A program made the position numbers and the translations under genes. Below the pieces are notes generated by a model that ran no database searches, was not told the DNA's origin, and saw only the letters and a program-made list of their open reading frames with translations. A DNA stretch of 64,000 bases, from positions 114,083,121-114,147,120 of the forward strand of contig CM038222.1 in NCBI GenBank assembly GCA_021442155.1. The letters run 5' to 3'. Origin of the DNA: Cymbidium sinense. Lineage: Eukaryota > Streptophyta > Magnoliopsida > Asparagales > Orchidaceae. Below, piece by piece: positions 11,881 through 24,300 of the stretch; positions within the stretch are counted from its first letter, which is position 1, and every line of letters starts with the position of its first letter.

Positions 11881-14800
11881 CTGTGTGGTGCTGACGGGAT
11901 TAGAGATTAATTAGGCTTAAAATTGTAATTAATTGGCTAAAACTTCATAAACTCATAACTAATTATAGAAAAATTCAAAAAATACAAATAAATATATTTT
12001 AAAAAGGTTAAATATAGTAGAATTTAATAAAAAATTATTCCATCTAATTTTAAATAGTGATTAAGATTTAATTAGGGTATGAATGTTTCTTTAATTAGCT
12101 TAATTAAGCCTTAATTACTTGGGAAATTAATCCCAAACTTGGCATGTTGATTTAATGGGATGACTTCGGCCTCCCATGATTTTATTGGGATTTATTGGCT
12201 ATGTAATTAGGAAATTTTGAAATTCAAACCCTAATTACTCTCTTAATTAATTTAATAATTAATTAAAGTTCTAAATAATAAAATTCAATTAATTAAAGTT
12301 CATCAATCATTAATTAATAGTGAGATGATGAGGGTGAGTGATTAGGACCTCTTTCCTAATTACTCTTTTCAATTCATCTCATTAAAGAGAGTTAATTAAT
12401 ACATGGTTTAATTAAGAAATTAATTAATTAATTAATTAATTAATTGCTAAATCAAATCAAAATAAATTGCTATTCCCTCCAGATAATCAACATTTAAATT
12501 ATAGGTTCCTCTTTATGTATTCAATAACATAATGACCCTTAAGGAAATTATGATTAGACCATAAGTTTGGGAAAATCATAAGATTACTTAATTAGATTCT
12601 TTAACTTAATTAATCTCTAATCATGAGTCAATTGCATTAGGTCCCTTAGGAGCATTACACCTTTATTTTCCCTCATGTTCATATCATTTGTGGATCATTA
12701 AATGATTAATTAAAATAAAGAAGCATAAGAAAGGATAATTAAATAGATTGCTTAATGGTTCAATTTGATTAAATTATAAAAATTGCTTAATTAACTTTCT
12801 TTAAATAAATTAAGATCACTAACATGGGAATGAGATAAAAATAACAAATGATCTCTCCTCTTTAAGTTCAATCAAAAATCAAAAAAATAAAATTAATAGG
12901 AAGCTTTGGTTTCTTTAAGTAATTTTGTTTAATGTGATTGTCCTTAGGAATTAGTGTGATTGAATGAATCATGTAGAAATGTTTGGCTACTCCTTTCCAA
13001 TCACTTTCAATGTTGTATGTCATGTGACTTCATGCATTCATATTTTCAAAAATCAAATGAAATTACTTATATAAAATTGCATGTGTTAGCTTAATCTTAT
13101 TATATGTGTGGCTATTATCACTAATAAATCAAAATTTATTTTCCAAATGTTATAAATTAATAATAATATTTGGTGTGGTAGTATTTATGAATACATATAA
13201 GATTTGCATGTGTTTATATTTTAAGCATGTGAAGGTAATATTTTCTTTCTTAAGATTTCTATATAGATTTATATATGTTTGAATGACAATAAGAATATAG
13301 TATGGACATCCTGAGAATACAAGGCTTTAAGTAGCCCCATGGAGGTCATTTGATTACCTCACTTCCCTAATTTCACAATGGCACATACTTGTTTGATTTC
13401 ATTCCTATGTATCTTTGTATTAGAATTTAGATAAAGCTTTATACCATGCATGTATAAATAATTCAATCAAATAAAATACAATCTCCTACATGATTTTCAT
13501 TCTTCCAATCATGTATACATTCATATGTATTTAAGATAGCAAGTATATAGTCTGGATATCCTGGCAATACGAGACTTTAATTAACCCCAAGGATGTCATT
13601 TTATCTTCTTACTTTCCTGATTTAAATAATGGCACATATTTTCTTACATCTTTTATACATGTGTATGTGTGTTTGATTAAAGAATGAGAATCTTATTTTT
13701 CTACTAAAAATACATGCATCCATTATCATTTAAGCATATCAAATGTGTTGAATGTAAAGGTACTATTTTCTTATCTATGTTCATATATGGATTTTTCATA
13801 TGCTTGGATGATGATAAGTATATAGTTTAGACATCCTAGGAATATGAGCTTTAAGTACCCCCAATGAGGTCATTTTATTATCTCACTTCACTAGTTAACA
13901 AAGACACATACTTATTTAATTTCAATCCTATGTTTATATATATTAGAATTTGGATAGCGCTTTAATTTACATGTATAAACAATCCAATCAAGTAAAAATA
14001 TAATTTCCAAATGTATGCATCCATGAGCATTCAAGTGTACCAAAATATATTGTATTTATGGGTATACTAGGTGTTAAATCATATGCATTTTATGGGTGAC
14101 GGAAAAGATTGTTCCAACATATTTTATGTGATGGTAATTCAACCACATTAATCTTAAGATGCCTTTCATGTTGAATAGAATTCTTTAAGGTTAACCTAAA
14201 CTTAGGACTAATAAAATATCTAATAAATCATTCACTAAAAGAAACTAAATCATAATAATATGTTTTAGAAATAACTTAAGGTAGGAATAAAGGAGGTTAA
14301 GCCTCTTTCTTCTCGTTAAAACACTTAGATGTTAAGTGTAAACCAAAGAGAACAAAATAAAATATAAATTAAAATTTACAACTCATTTAAACAACTTGAA
14401 GTGAAACTAACCATCATACTAACTTGAACAATTTCAAACTTAGAAAATTATAATTCAAATGCCTAGCTTAGACACACCAAATACACCTAAGCACACACAT
14501 TAGGATGCTAAGTCACCACTTCTAGCCTTAGGTTAGGATGGTATATGTAATGATGATGTGTTTTGTTTAATGATGCAATCTTTTAGACTGGATGTTAGGA
14601 ATGTGGATCGTAGACTGGATGTTAGTTCGTTGATAGCCTAATCTTATTTTTATATAAGGGATTGTGCTTAAAGGGTTGCTCAAAAATAAATATAAATGTT
14701 CTCTTTGCAGGTTGCTTATGCCCCTAAGCATAATCCATATTAGGACAGGTGGGCTTGGTTACCCATGTGTAGGGTGCTAAGTCTAAATTTTGAAATATAA

Positions 14801-16565
14801 CTGCTTGAGTTCGTATGTATGTTTAGCTAATATTTATTTTGCAAGTATAGTTAGATTTAATTTTCCCATAAAAATGTAATTTTATTATAGGAATTAGGAT
14901 TAGTTCTATGGGGATTAGGATGAGCAGTGGCTAGAAGGCTTACTCCTGGGGTGCCCTGTGATGCCTTGAAGCAAATCAAATCAAATGGAGAAAGAAGAAA
15001 TAAAGAATGAAAACCCCATAACATGTATTCAATGATGAAATTCTAATATTATTTTGTAATTCCAGGTTGTATAAGGGTGGAGCTCAGCAACCCATCTTTT
15101 CTCTTTTCTAGGGTGTACGAGGGTACCCGGCTGCATCGAGCTTTTATTCTTTCATGGTAGTTTATATAAAAATGAATGTTGTTATGTTTAATTTGTGCAA
15201 TAGAATAGCATGATTTTTGTAGTTTCTTCATAATTGATGTTTGAATGTGTGACCTAGATACGATAGAATCTTAAGATAAAATTAATTTTTTTACCCCAAT
15301 TAACAACTCATAACCAAATTTTAAAATAACTTTTAACCTCAATTTAAAGCCTAGGTTGTAATTAAAATAATTAAAATATTAAGCAACACCTTAGCTATAT
15401 GTTGTATGTCTAACATCTTGTATATCATATTGAATCACTCTTGCCAAAATGAGGGCCTCCATTTCAGCACTTTAGGGACCACTTGATCTATGAGAGCAAC
15501 CCGTTATTATGGAGCTTCACCCTCTTTCTCTTTTGATTTGGCCAACAACTAAATTTCATCATGCATTTCAGTATAAAATATCCCAATGCTTTGTCCAAAT
15601 TAATGTGTCAAAATAATATAAAATTTGAAAAGATTTTGCATCTTTAAACTAAGGCATATGCTCATACCAAATATAATATAGTCTCTTAGGGAGTGAGTTT
15701 AGGACTCTAGTTTCTTTCTAATTGAATAATAGCTTAAACCATCTTACAATTACATAAGACTAGACTACATGGTTTTGAATCAAATGAGGTGTTAGCTGGC
15801 AGCCACTCCAGGTGATTGTAAGTCCATAAGAGTCAGACGGTTTACTCTCTCTTATGGAGCTAAACCCTTATGTACCCTTTCTGCTTATATTTAGGTTGTG
15901 ATTTAACTTGTGTTAAAGCTCCCTAGATTTAGGATCCAAGGTTGCTTATTTCTTTTAGACTATGATCATAAATTCTCACCTCTTAGGCTTTTCCACATTC
16001 TTGTGTTAATGGATTATAAGCCCTATTAATCTAATAAAATTTCAACTCAAATAAAGTAAATCTCCTCACTTTCAAAAATATAAAGCCTCACCATATGACA
16101 GCTTGGAATGCTCACTAGGCTTCCTAGTATCATGATAATTTCCTACTTATTTTTCTTTGGATTCCAAAATAAGTCTTCTAATTGAACAATCCCACTTAAT
16201 TTTCTAAAATATCCAATTTATTGATAGTCTTAACTTTAAAATCTTTAGAGATAATAATTGACTACTTTAATTGAATGTTTTCTTAGGAAATCTAATTTCC
16301 TAGGATGTCCTCCATAGGGAACTAAAGAACTAAGTTTAAAATAAACTCTGCTTTACTTTTCCATGTAAAGTAAGGGAATAATCTTTGGTACCTACAAAGA
16401 CCCATCATGCCTTAGGAGTCCTTATTCGGTGATTAGGTCCAGTGTAAAGTGATGTTCCTATCTTTTGAGATAGTACATCAAACCTTAATGCCGCACCCGA
16501 TTGCTTCAATAAGTACCCTCTAAGATTTGTGTGGTGTCCACCAGACACATCCGAAAATAAACACC
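11880..16565 (+). repeat. 4.7-kb left arm of inverted pair; probable 3' LTR of copy 1
   Basis: This non-coding, very AT-rich block recurs in reverse complement at 21,343-26,100. Matching landmarks include the outer end (GGATTAGxxxTTAATTAGGC at about 11,898), the segment with GGATTAGGATGAGCAGTGGC (near 14,920), and the inner end with AATAAGTACCCTCTAAGATT (near 16,510). From a few compared stretches I judge roughly 80-90% identity. It carries three copies of a ~260-bp unit (at 13,291, 13,541 and 13,816) and an (ATTA)n stretch near 12,420. Its place after integrase and the repeat-bearing region makes an LTR the best explanation. Exact TG/CA ends were not defined. Confidence 0.6.
13291..13960 (+). 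repeat. Three-copy ~260-bp tandem unit inside left arm
   Basis: Units beginning with AAGxATATAGTxTGGACATCC start at 13,291, 13,541 and 13,816 (spacings 250 and 275). Each continues with a TTTAAGTAxCCCCAxxGAGG word, a TTACCTCACTTCC-like word and a GGCACATACTT word. The right arm holds the same three copies in reverse with the same spacing order. The triplication therefore predates the separation of the arms. Confidence 0.75.
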
Positions 16566-17595
16566 ATGGTAGTGTAGTAGTGTGTTCTTCTTAAGTAAAA
16601 AGTGAATAAAGAGATTAAAAGCAAGCATTTTCATGAGGAAATAATAGAGTATTGTGAATAGTGGATTTAGAAGACTTACGCGGCGTGCTCTTTCCTTCTT
16701 TCTCTAGTTATCTTATGTCTTGCATTATTATGTTTAATGAAATTTTCCTCTTCTCCATTATGAAGCACTAATCTATAAAGTACTCTTAATTTATGTGAAC
16801 ATTTTGGATGTTTGTATTGTAATAGACTAAATTTTATAGATTATTATAAGTGAATTATGTGTTTTTCATGAAAATGGATTCTTTACTTTTCTTCATGCTT
16901 CTTTACTACAGTCTAGCCAATTGTAAAGTTAAAATCAAGTGTAATCTCAAGATATCAACAGTTTACTAGAAGAATAATTAGAAAAAAAAAAGTAAAGGAA
17001 TGTATTGAATAAGCATTAATGTGCTAGATAGTCAAGAAGTGCTAAATGGCTATTAAACATATGATTATTTTTGGATTCACATTCATTTAAAGGGAAATAT
17101 GGGTAATGCAACCAATCAAAATTTACTTGGCACTAGAAAAAAAATTAAGTAAAGAGATTCATTTGGTTATACTTACATAGACACAGATGGTATAGTATTT
17201 TTACTTCAAGTTAATACTATAAGATTAAAATTAATTCCACTATTTAGTTTAATATAATACATAATCTAAAAACTCTAAAACTTTAGAGTAGTTCTTTTAA
17301 AGTAAAGGAAAACACTTATAGTTTTTTTATAAAAAAAATATAAAAATTAGTTTTTTCAATATCTTATAAAATAATAGGTAATCATTTTCATTAAGCAGTA
17401 GACATTTTGTTGGATAGAAATTAAATTTTAAGAGATTAATATTTAACTTAGTATAAATTAATAGATAATTTTATCCTAATCCCCGTGGGATTGATACTCT
17501 ACTCATTCTATATTACTTATTTGACACGTTCACTTGTGTATAGGGTAAAAAGATACCAATCAAAATTATTTGTGTATAGGGTAAAAAGATACCAA

Positions 17596-17626
17596 TCAAA
17601 ATTTTGTCACAATTATTAGGGACTGA
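17596..17626 (+). promoter_or_regulatory. Decayed primer-binding site of Athila-like element
   Basis: The stretch ATTTTGTCACAATTATTAGG then GACT follows the LTR end. It lines up with the TTTGGCGCCGTTGCCGGGGA-type site, complementary to the 3' end of a tRNA, that follows the 5' LTR in Athila and related plant elements. Most differences are C-to-T or G-to-A, as expected from loss of methylated cytosines. Confidence 0.5.
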
Positions 17627-17888
17627 AAGTAAAACGGTAATTCATATTAAGTTTATATTAGCCTTGTTAAACTAGTTTTAATTCCACATCTCTATTATGT
17701 GTATGTGTGTTATGTATTAAGTGTGAAATATCTTTGTACTTATTTAGTGTACTATTATTTTAATTTCTAAACTTTGCATGTGTAGAGACAAAATTGTAGA
17801 ATTATTGTCATTTAATTTAGAAATCAAAAGACTTTGCCAAAAAAAATAGAAATAGAAAAGAAAAGAGATTAGTTATCTAGGTGTAGAA

Positions 17889-18182
17889 ATGCTTACTTAT
17901 TTAGCCAATAGATTCAATAATCCATTTTACATTACATATAATCTAAGTTGCAAGGATTATCCTAACTTCTCATGGGAAAATAATAATTCAAACTTTGATC
18001 AAATTGAGAAAATGAAAATTTGGAATAATATGTATTTTAATAATGATCAAAATTATATACTTATAATTTCATTAAGGAGTCCTCCTCAAAATCAACTTAA
18101 AGAAAAGAAACTTTTACTTGAATATTTATTGTTGCAAATGAGAATCAATTACTACGTAAAACCACTTCTATTAAAAATTTAG
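17889..18182 (+). pseudogene. gag C-terminal remnant, Athila-like
   Basis: A 97-aa open segment holds NRFNNPFYITYNLSCKDYPN followed by FSWENNN. This corresponds to the conserved stretch of Athila gag that usually reads like NPYSxTYNPGWRxHPNFSW. It is followed by a Gln/Pro-containing segment (RSPPQNQ). The start codon is not meaningful, since this is an internal fragment of gag. Sequence after it is broken by stops. Confidence 0.7.
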
Positions 18183-18399
18183 AAATCCAACTAGAATAAT
18201 TGACTAACAATCTTGCAAATGTACCAAAACAAAATCTATTTTATGACACATAAATTAATCCTAAGGAAATGGATAAAGAGCAAGGTAAAGTGATAAAATT
18301 TAGAATTAAAAAAGACCCAGGGGAGCTAAAGATTAATGAGGATAAACTTGAAGTTAAAATTCAAGTCTTAGAAGATATTATTTAGAAAAATATTAACTA

Positions 18400-19380
18400 A
18401 ATAAAATAAAATTAGTGAGGAAAAAGATGCTAAGAGAGAGGCCTTTAGAAAAATGAGAGAAAGACCACCTCCCCCTTTACCTCAATGAGTTCAATAATAT
18501 TTAGACAATCAATTCCCCAAGATCTTAGATGTCTTTAGAAAACTTTCCATTAATATTTTTATTATTGAAGTCTTAGAGCAAAATCTTTCTTATATAAATT
18601 TTATGAAAGATATTTTATACAAAAAATAAATTTGGAGAAAATGAAACTGCTGTATTAACTGAAAAATATAGTGCCATAATTCAAAAACTATTATCTGAAA
18701 AATTAAAAGATCCTAATAGTTTTACTATACTATATAATATAAATTCTTTGGGAAAGCATTGTGTGAACTTGAAGCTAGTATGAAATTAATGCAATTATCT
18801 ATTTTTAAGAAATTAGTATTAGAAGAAGTCCAACCTACTAGTATTACCCTTCAGTTAGCTAAAAGATCTTCTAATTATCCTAAGGGGATAATAGAGGAAG
18901 TGATAGTTAAAATGGATAAATTCATATTCCTTGTGGACTATATTGTGTTAGACATAGACAAAGATAAAAAGAATCCTACTAATTTAGGAAGACCCTTTTT
19001 AGTAATAGAGAGGATTGTGATAGATGTGGAAAAAGAGGAATCAATAAAGAGAATTCAAGGTCAAGAAACACTTCAAATATTTTCAATTCTATGAAATTAT
19101 CTAATGATGAAAATAATAAATTTAGGCTTAAAGAAGAAAGTGTAATTGAGTATTTGGAGATATCATTGATTAAAATTTATTAGAACAAACCTTAATTAAG
19201 GATGAATAAGAGAATGATTTCTTAAATCTACCCTTAAGGAGTTTAAAGAAAAATGTGAGTTCTTAAAACTATTTATTAGTACTCTTAAGTCATCTATCTT
19301 AAAGGCACTTGATTTGAAGTTAAAATTATTACCTAGTAATTTAAAGTATGCCTACTTAAGTAAATATTATCTTTAATAAC
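18400..19380 (+). pseudogene. Protease and linker remnant, Athila-like
   Basis: Upstream words include PPPPLPQ, then FRKLSINIFIIEVLEQ and SYINFMKDIL (about 18,465-18,620), a typical Athila gag-protease linker. The protease frame (18,759-19,094) reads CELEASMKLMQLSIFKKL, SITLQLAKRSSNYPKGIIEE, KFIFLVDYIVLDIDKDK, then LGRPFLVIERIVIDVEKEE. The catalytic Asp-Leu-Gly position is Glu-Leu-Glu, so the enzyme is dead. Beyond it, a word like LKLLPSNLKYAYL (about 19,320-19,360) marks the usual start of the RT segment. The sequence then jumps to post-integrase material, which indicates an internal deletion. Confidence 0.8.
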
Positions 19381-21342
19381 AATAATTTTTAAGAATTTTA
19401 ATGATGTTAATAAAAAATTGGATGAAAATCTTGAGGATTATTAAAATTATTGTGGATTGGACACTTACTAACATATATTACCTATTAGACTGGTTCATCA
19501 AAAATTTGAACAACTTTATACAGTTGGGCTAAATAATATAAACTAAGCACTACTTGGGAGGCAATCCAATGTTTGTTTGATTTAGTATGTAGTGGTGTGA
19601 TTTATAGTTGTGAGTTATTATTGCAAATAATGTGAAAGTGTAATATTATTGAAAAGTTATTTTGTTTTGTTGAAAGTACCGAAAATACTAAATATTTGTT
19701 AAAAAGAAGCTAAAAAAGAGAAGAAAGAGTTTGAAGAAAAAGATTGATGAATGAGAAATTCATGTTCATTGTTTTATGTGTGTTTCACTATTTTTATAAT
19801 AGTTGTATATGAGTTTAGGAGAGTGGGAGAGATAGTTTTCTTGTTCTTGAAGTCTATGAATATATAAAGTTAAAGTGTTTCATAATGCAAAACTAGTGCA
19901 ATGTTGTATTTAAGTTATCATATTTATTTTATTTTAATAGTAAAAGTTTATAAGTATTAGTTGTCTTTGATAATTGTGTGTTATTTCCTCAAACTTGAAA
20001 TTTTGTTAAAAAAATTTAAAATTTGGAACAAAAATCAATTAAATAATACTTTAATTGGAAAAGTAGAACTTACATTAAATTTATTAAAATAAATAAATTA
20101 TAACTTAAACTATTAATAACTAATGTTTCTTATAAAAATCAGTAATTTCAAATGAGTTAAAAATTTTCTTACACACACCACACATAGGAGATTCTTATAG
20201 AATTATGGTAATTGGATCAAAATAAAAATAAGTCGATCTTATTTGAATAATTTAATTCTAATTAGTAATAATTTGAGATTAGCCCATTTAATGAAAAATA
20301 ATAATTCATTTGAATTGTGTTAGATATATAAGAAGAATAAAAAAAGTATGAACATCCAAAACAAGTATGGGTTATAAAGCCAATAAGGTGAACTTTTCAA
20401 TTAAAAAAAAAAGAAAAAAAAAGGAATGAGAAGAAAACACTTGAGACTGAGTATCATATAATAATAATACTTAAAAATTCTACCAATAATCTAACCAAGT
20501 CAATGAAGTTATTAAGTAACTAAATGTGCTTAGTTCAATTAAAAATCATGTTATGATTATTTAATTATTAAGTGATGATTATTTATAAAAGTCAATTAAC
20601 TAAATTTAAATAGAATTAACTAAAATGGCTTAACTCAAATGAAATATTAGTTTGAGTAAGAATTTAAGCTATTATAGTTAAGTAATTTTTTATAATTAAT
20701 ATATTGCAAATAGTAGATAGTCATTTTAATTAAGCACTTCATATTTTGTTGAATAAAAATCAAGTTTTAAGAGATTAATACTTAACTTAATAATAATTAA
20801 TATCAAAATTTTCATTTATTCTCATGGGAATAATACTCTACTCATTCTATATTACTTGATTTGACACACGCAATTCCATATAGGGTAAAAAGATATCAAT
20901 GATCTTCATACAAGTCATCATAACAACCATTGAATTTTCCATATTTTCTTAAACAAATTATTGTCTATCATTATTATACTTTTATTGCTTTTAATTTCTA
21001 CTAATCAATTTCAGTATGACATTCTTACAAAAAAAATTTATCAATTTTGGTTCTTAAGAGTATTACTATTAAGCCCAAATATTTGAAGGAGCAAATATGT
21101 TGAGTACTTACAAAAGCATTGTTAGGTATCTTTTTTCTATATATAATTCTATTGTGGTGACACGCCATATATTTTTGGGGCACACATTTTTTTATTGTTG
21201 CATGTTTGAACATTTGGATTTTGGAAAACTACTATTTTGAGGTGAGGTAGTATTTATTTGATTATTTTTATAATTCAAAATTATTGTATTTATTAATTAC
21301 AACATATTAATTTATTATTATACATTGTAGTGTTTATCTGTA

Positions 21343-24300
21343 GTGTTTATTTTTGGATTGGGGGGGGGGGAGACACCACACAGATCGTAGGGGGTACTTA
21401 TTGAAGTGATCAAGTATGATATTGAGGTATGATGTACTATCATGAAATATAGAGGTATCACCCTTCAATGGACCTAATCACCTAATAAGTATTTCTAAGG
21501 CATGATGGGTCTTCAAATGTACCAGAGATTTTTCCTCTGCTTTATATGAATGAATAAAGTAGGGTTTATACTAAACTGAGTTCTTAAGTTTCCTATGGAG
21601 GCAAGCCTCCATAGTTAATTACATCTTAGAGAATGAAATTTCCTAAGAATACTCTTGACTAAAGTAGTCAGTCATCATCTCCAAAGATTTCAAGGTCAGA
21701 CTATCAAAGGATTGGTTATGTTTAGAAAATTAATTGGGAAAATTTAACGAGAAGACTTATTTTTAGAAGCCAAAGGGAGGAAGTAGGAAATGCTCATCAT
21801 ACTAGGAAGTCTAGTGAGCATTCAAATCTATCATATAATTGGGCTATATATATATTTGAAGGTGAAGAGATTTATTTGAGTTGAAATTTTATTAGATTGC
21901 TTAAACTTATAATCCACCAACACAAGGTTACAGAAATGCCTACGAGGTAAGGATTTATGCTTGTAGCCCGAAATAAATAGCTACCTTGGATATTAAATCT
22001 AGGGAGCATTAGTACGAGCTAAAGCATGACCTAAATCTAAATGATAGGTGGACATAGGGGTTTACCTCCACAAGAGAGAATAAATTATCTGAGTTCTGGA
22101 CTTATAACCGTCTAAAGTGGTTGCCAGCTAACTCCTCCTATGATTTTAAAACCATGCAATCTGGTCTTATGAATTGTAAGATAGCTAAGGTAGTTATTTA
22201 ATTTGAAAGAGACTAAATTCCTAAAACCACTCCCTAAGAGACTATAGCATGAGTGGTAAGAGCATATTACTTAATCTACAAATTCAAAAAAAATTTAAAT
22301 TTTATTTCATTTTTGACACATCATTTAAACAAAGGCTTTGGGATTTTTATATACCTAAATGCATGATAAAAATTGACTCTTAGACAAATCAAAGGAGAGA
22401 GGGTGAAGCTCCTTCATCAGGGATTGTTCTCATAGGTCAAGTGGTCCTTTTTTTGTAAAGACGAAGGCCCTCATTTTACAAAAGTGACTCAAGATGATAT
22501 GCATGGTGTGAAATATACAACTTTTAGCTAAGGGGTTACTAAATATTTTAATTATCTTTATTATATCCTAGCTTTATGATGAGGCTATGAGTTATTTAAA
22601 ATATAGTTATGAGTGATTAATTGTATAGAAACTTTATTTTATCCTAAGAGCCTACCGCATCCAAGCCACACATTAAAGCATCAAACATAAAGAAACTATG
22701 AAAAGCATACAATCCTAATGCACAATTTAAACATAACAGCAATCAATTTTATAAGTACCACAAAAGAATAAGAGATCGGTGCGGTCGGGTTCTGCCGTAC
22801 AACTCGAAAAAGAAAAGATGGGTAGCAGAGCCCTACCCTTATACAACCTAAAATATAAAAGAATAATTATAATTAGAATGAATACATGCTATGGGTGATC
22901 TTCATTCTTCATGTATCCTTATCTTCACTTCTTATCTCTCTTGATTTGGTTTACTCCTTCTTTGATTTGGATGTGCTTGCTTCAAAGGCATCATAGGGTG
23001 CCCCAAGATAAAGCCTTTTGGCCACTGCTCATCCTAATCCCCTATCGCACTAATCCTAATTTATATTACAAGATTACATTTATATATGGAAAAATAAATC
23101 TAACTACACCTGCAAAATAGAGGTTAGCTAAACATACATACAATCCCAAGTGGATATATATATATATATATATATATATTGGACTTAGCACCCTGCACAT
23201 GAGTAACCAAGCCCACCTATCCTAACTTCGATTATGCTTAGGGGTTTAGGAAACCTGCAAAAAGAGCATTTATATTTATTTTAAATATCCCCTTAAGCAT
23301 AATCCCCTAGAGAAAACATTATTAGGCTAAGAGAGTTCTATCATCCAATCTACGGAGCTTACACCTTAACATCCAGTCTAAAATAATACATCATAAAATA
23401 AAATATACAATACATCATACACCGCTTTAACATAGGACTAGAAGTATGGCTTAGTTCTATAGTGCGTGCTAAGGCTTTGTGTGGTATGTCTTAACTAAGC
23501 ATTAGAGTTGTATTTTATAAGTTTGGAAATATTTAACTTCATATGAAGGTTGCTTTCATTTCAATTTGTTTAATTGATTTGTAAATTTTAATTTGTATCT
23601 TATTTTGTTCCACTTTATTAACACTTAGCATCTAAGTGTTATAAAGAGAAGGAAGAGGATTACCCTCTTCCATCCCAACCTTAAGCTACCTTCTAAAGCA
23701 TATTAATTTGATTTAGTTCTCTTTGATGAATGGCTTATTAAATGATTTTTAATTAATCCTAAGTTTAGGTTAACTTTAAGTGATCTTATTCAATATGAAA
23801 GGACTCTTAAAATTAATCTAATTGAATTACTATCACATGAAGTATACTAGGTCATTTCTTTCCATCACATATAACATGCATATGATTTAATACTTAACAT
23901 ATTTATACATGCAATATATTTTAGCACACTTAAATGATGATGAATGTGTATGTTTGGGATTTATATTTTTATTTTGACTGAATTATGTGAACATATAAAT
24001 TAAAGCTCTATCCAAATTCTAATACCAAAATACATAAGGATGGAATCACATAAGTAAGTGTCATTATTAACCAGGGAAGTGAGGTAATCAAATGATCTCC
24101 TTGGGGTTAACAAAAACCTCATATTCCTAAGATGTCTAGACTATATACTTATTAATATTCCAAAACTATGTAAATCTATACATGAATAAGGAAAAGAGAG
24201 CACTAATTTATACAAAACATATGTGAATGACTTAGGTGAATATGAATGCACGCATTTTTAGTGGAGAATAAGGATCCTAATTACTTAACTAAATATACAC

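Larger units (their letters stand above)
860..16565 (+). mobile_element. Decayed Tat/Ogre-like Ty3/gypsy retrotransposon, copy 1
   Basis: The order leader, gag, protease, reverse transcriptase, RNase H, second RNase H, integrase, repeat-bearing 3' untranslated region and long non-coding arm can be read on the plus strand. A second, archaeal-type RNase H and tandem repeats between integrase and 3' LTR are known marks of the Tat lineage, which includes Ogre and Retand. All domains contain stops and frameshifts, so the element is dead. Its 3' LTR is probably the arm at 11,880-16,565. No matching 5' LTR lies in the window, and the left boundary is unknown. A 4.7-kb LTR would be large but is within what Ogre elements show. 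Confidence 0.75.
16655..20910 (+). mobile_element. Internally deleted Athila-like Ty3/gypsy element
   Basis: A partial left LTR (about 16,655-17,600) shares sequence with 44,875-45,860. It ends with a 36-bp direct duplication (17,535 and 17,571) before a decayed primer-binding site. Gag and protease remnants follow, then sequence resembling the region after integrase in Athila elements, including CACTACTTGGGAGGCAATCC (about 19,548-19,567). RT, RNase H and integrase are absent. The right end at about 20,800-20,910 repeats the LTR-end words (ACTCTACTCATTCTATATTA then TAGGGTAAAAAGATA). The element lies between the two 4.7-kb inverted arms. The outer limits of both LTRs are uncertain. Confidence 0.65.
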
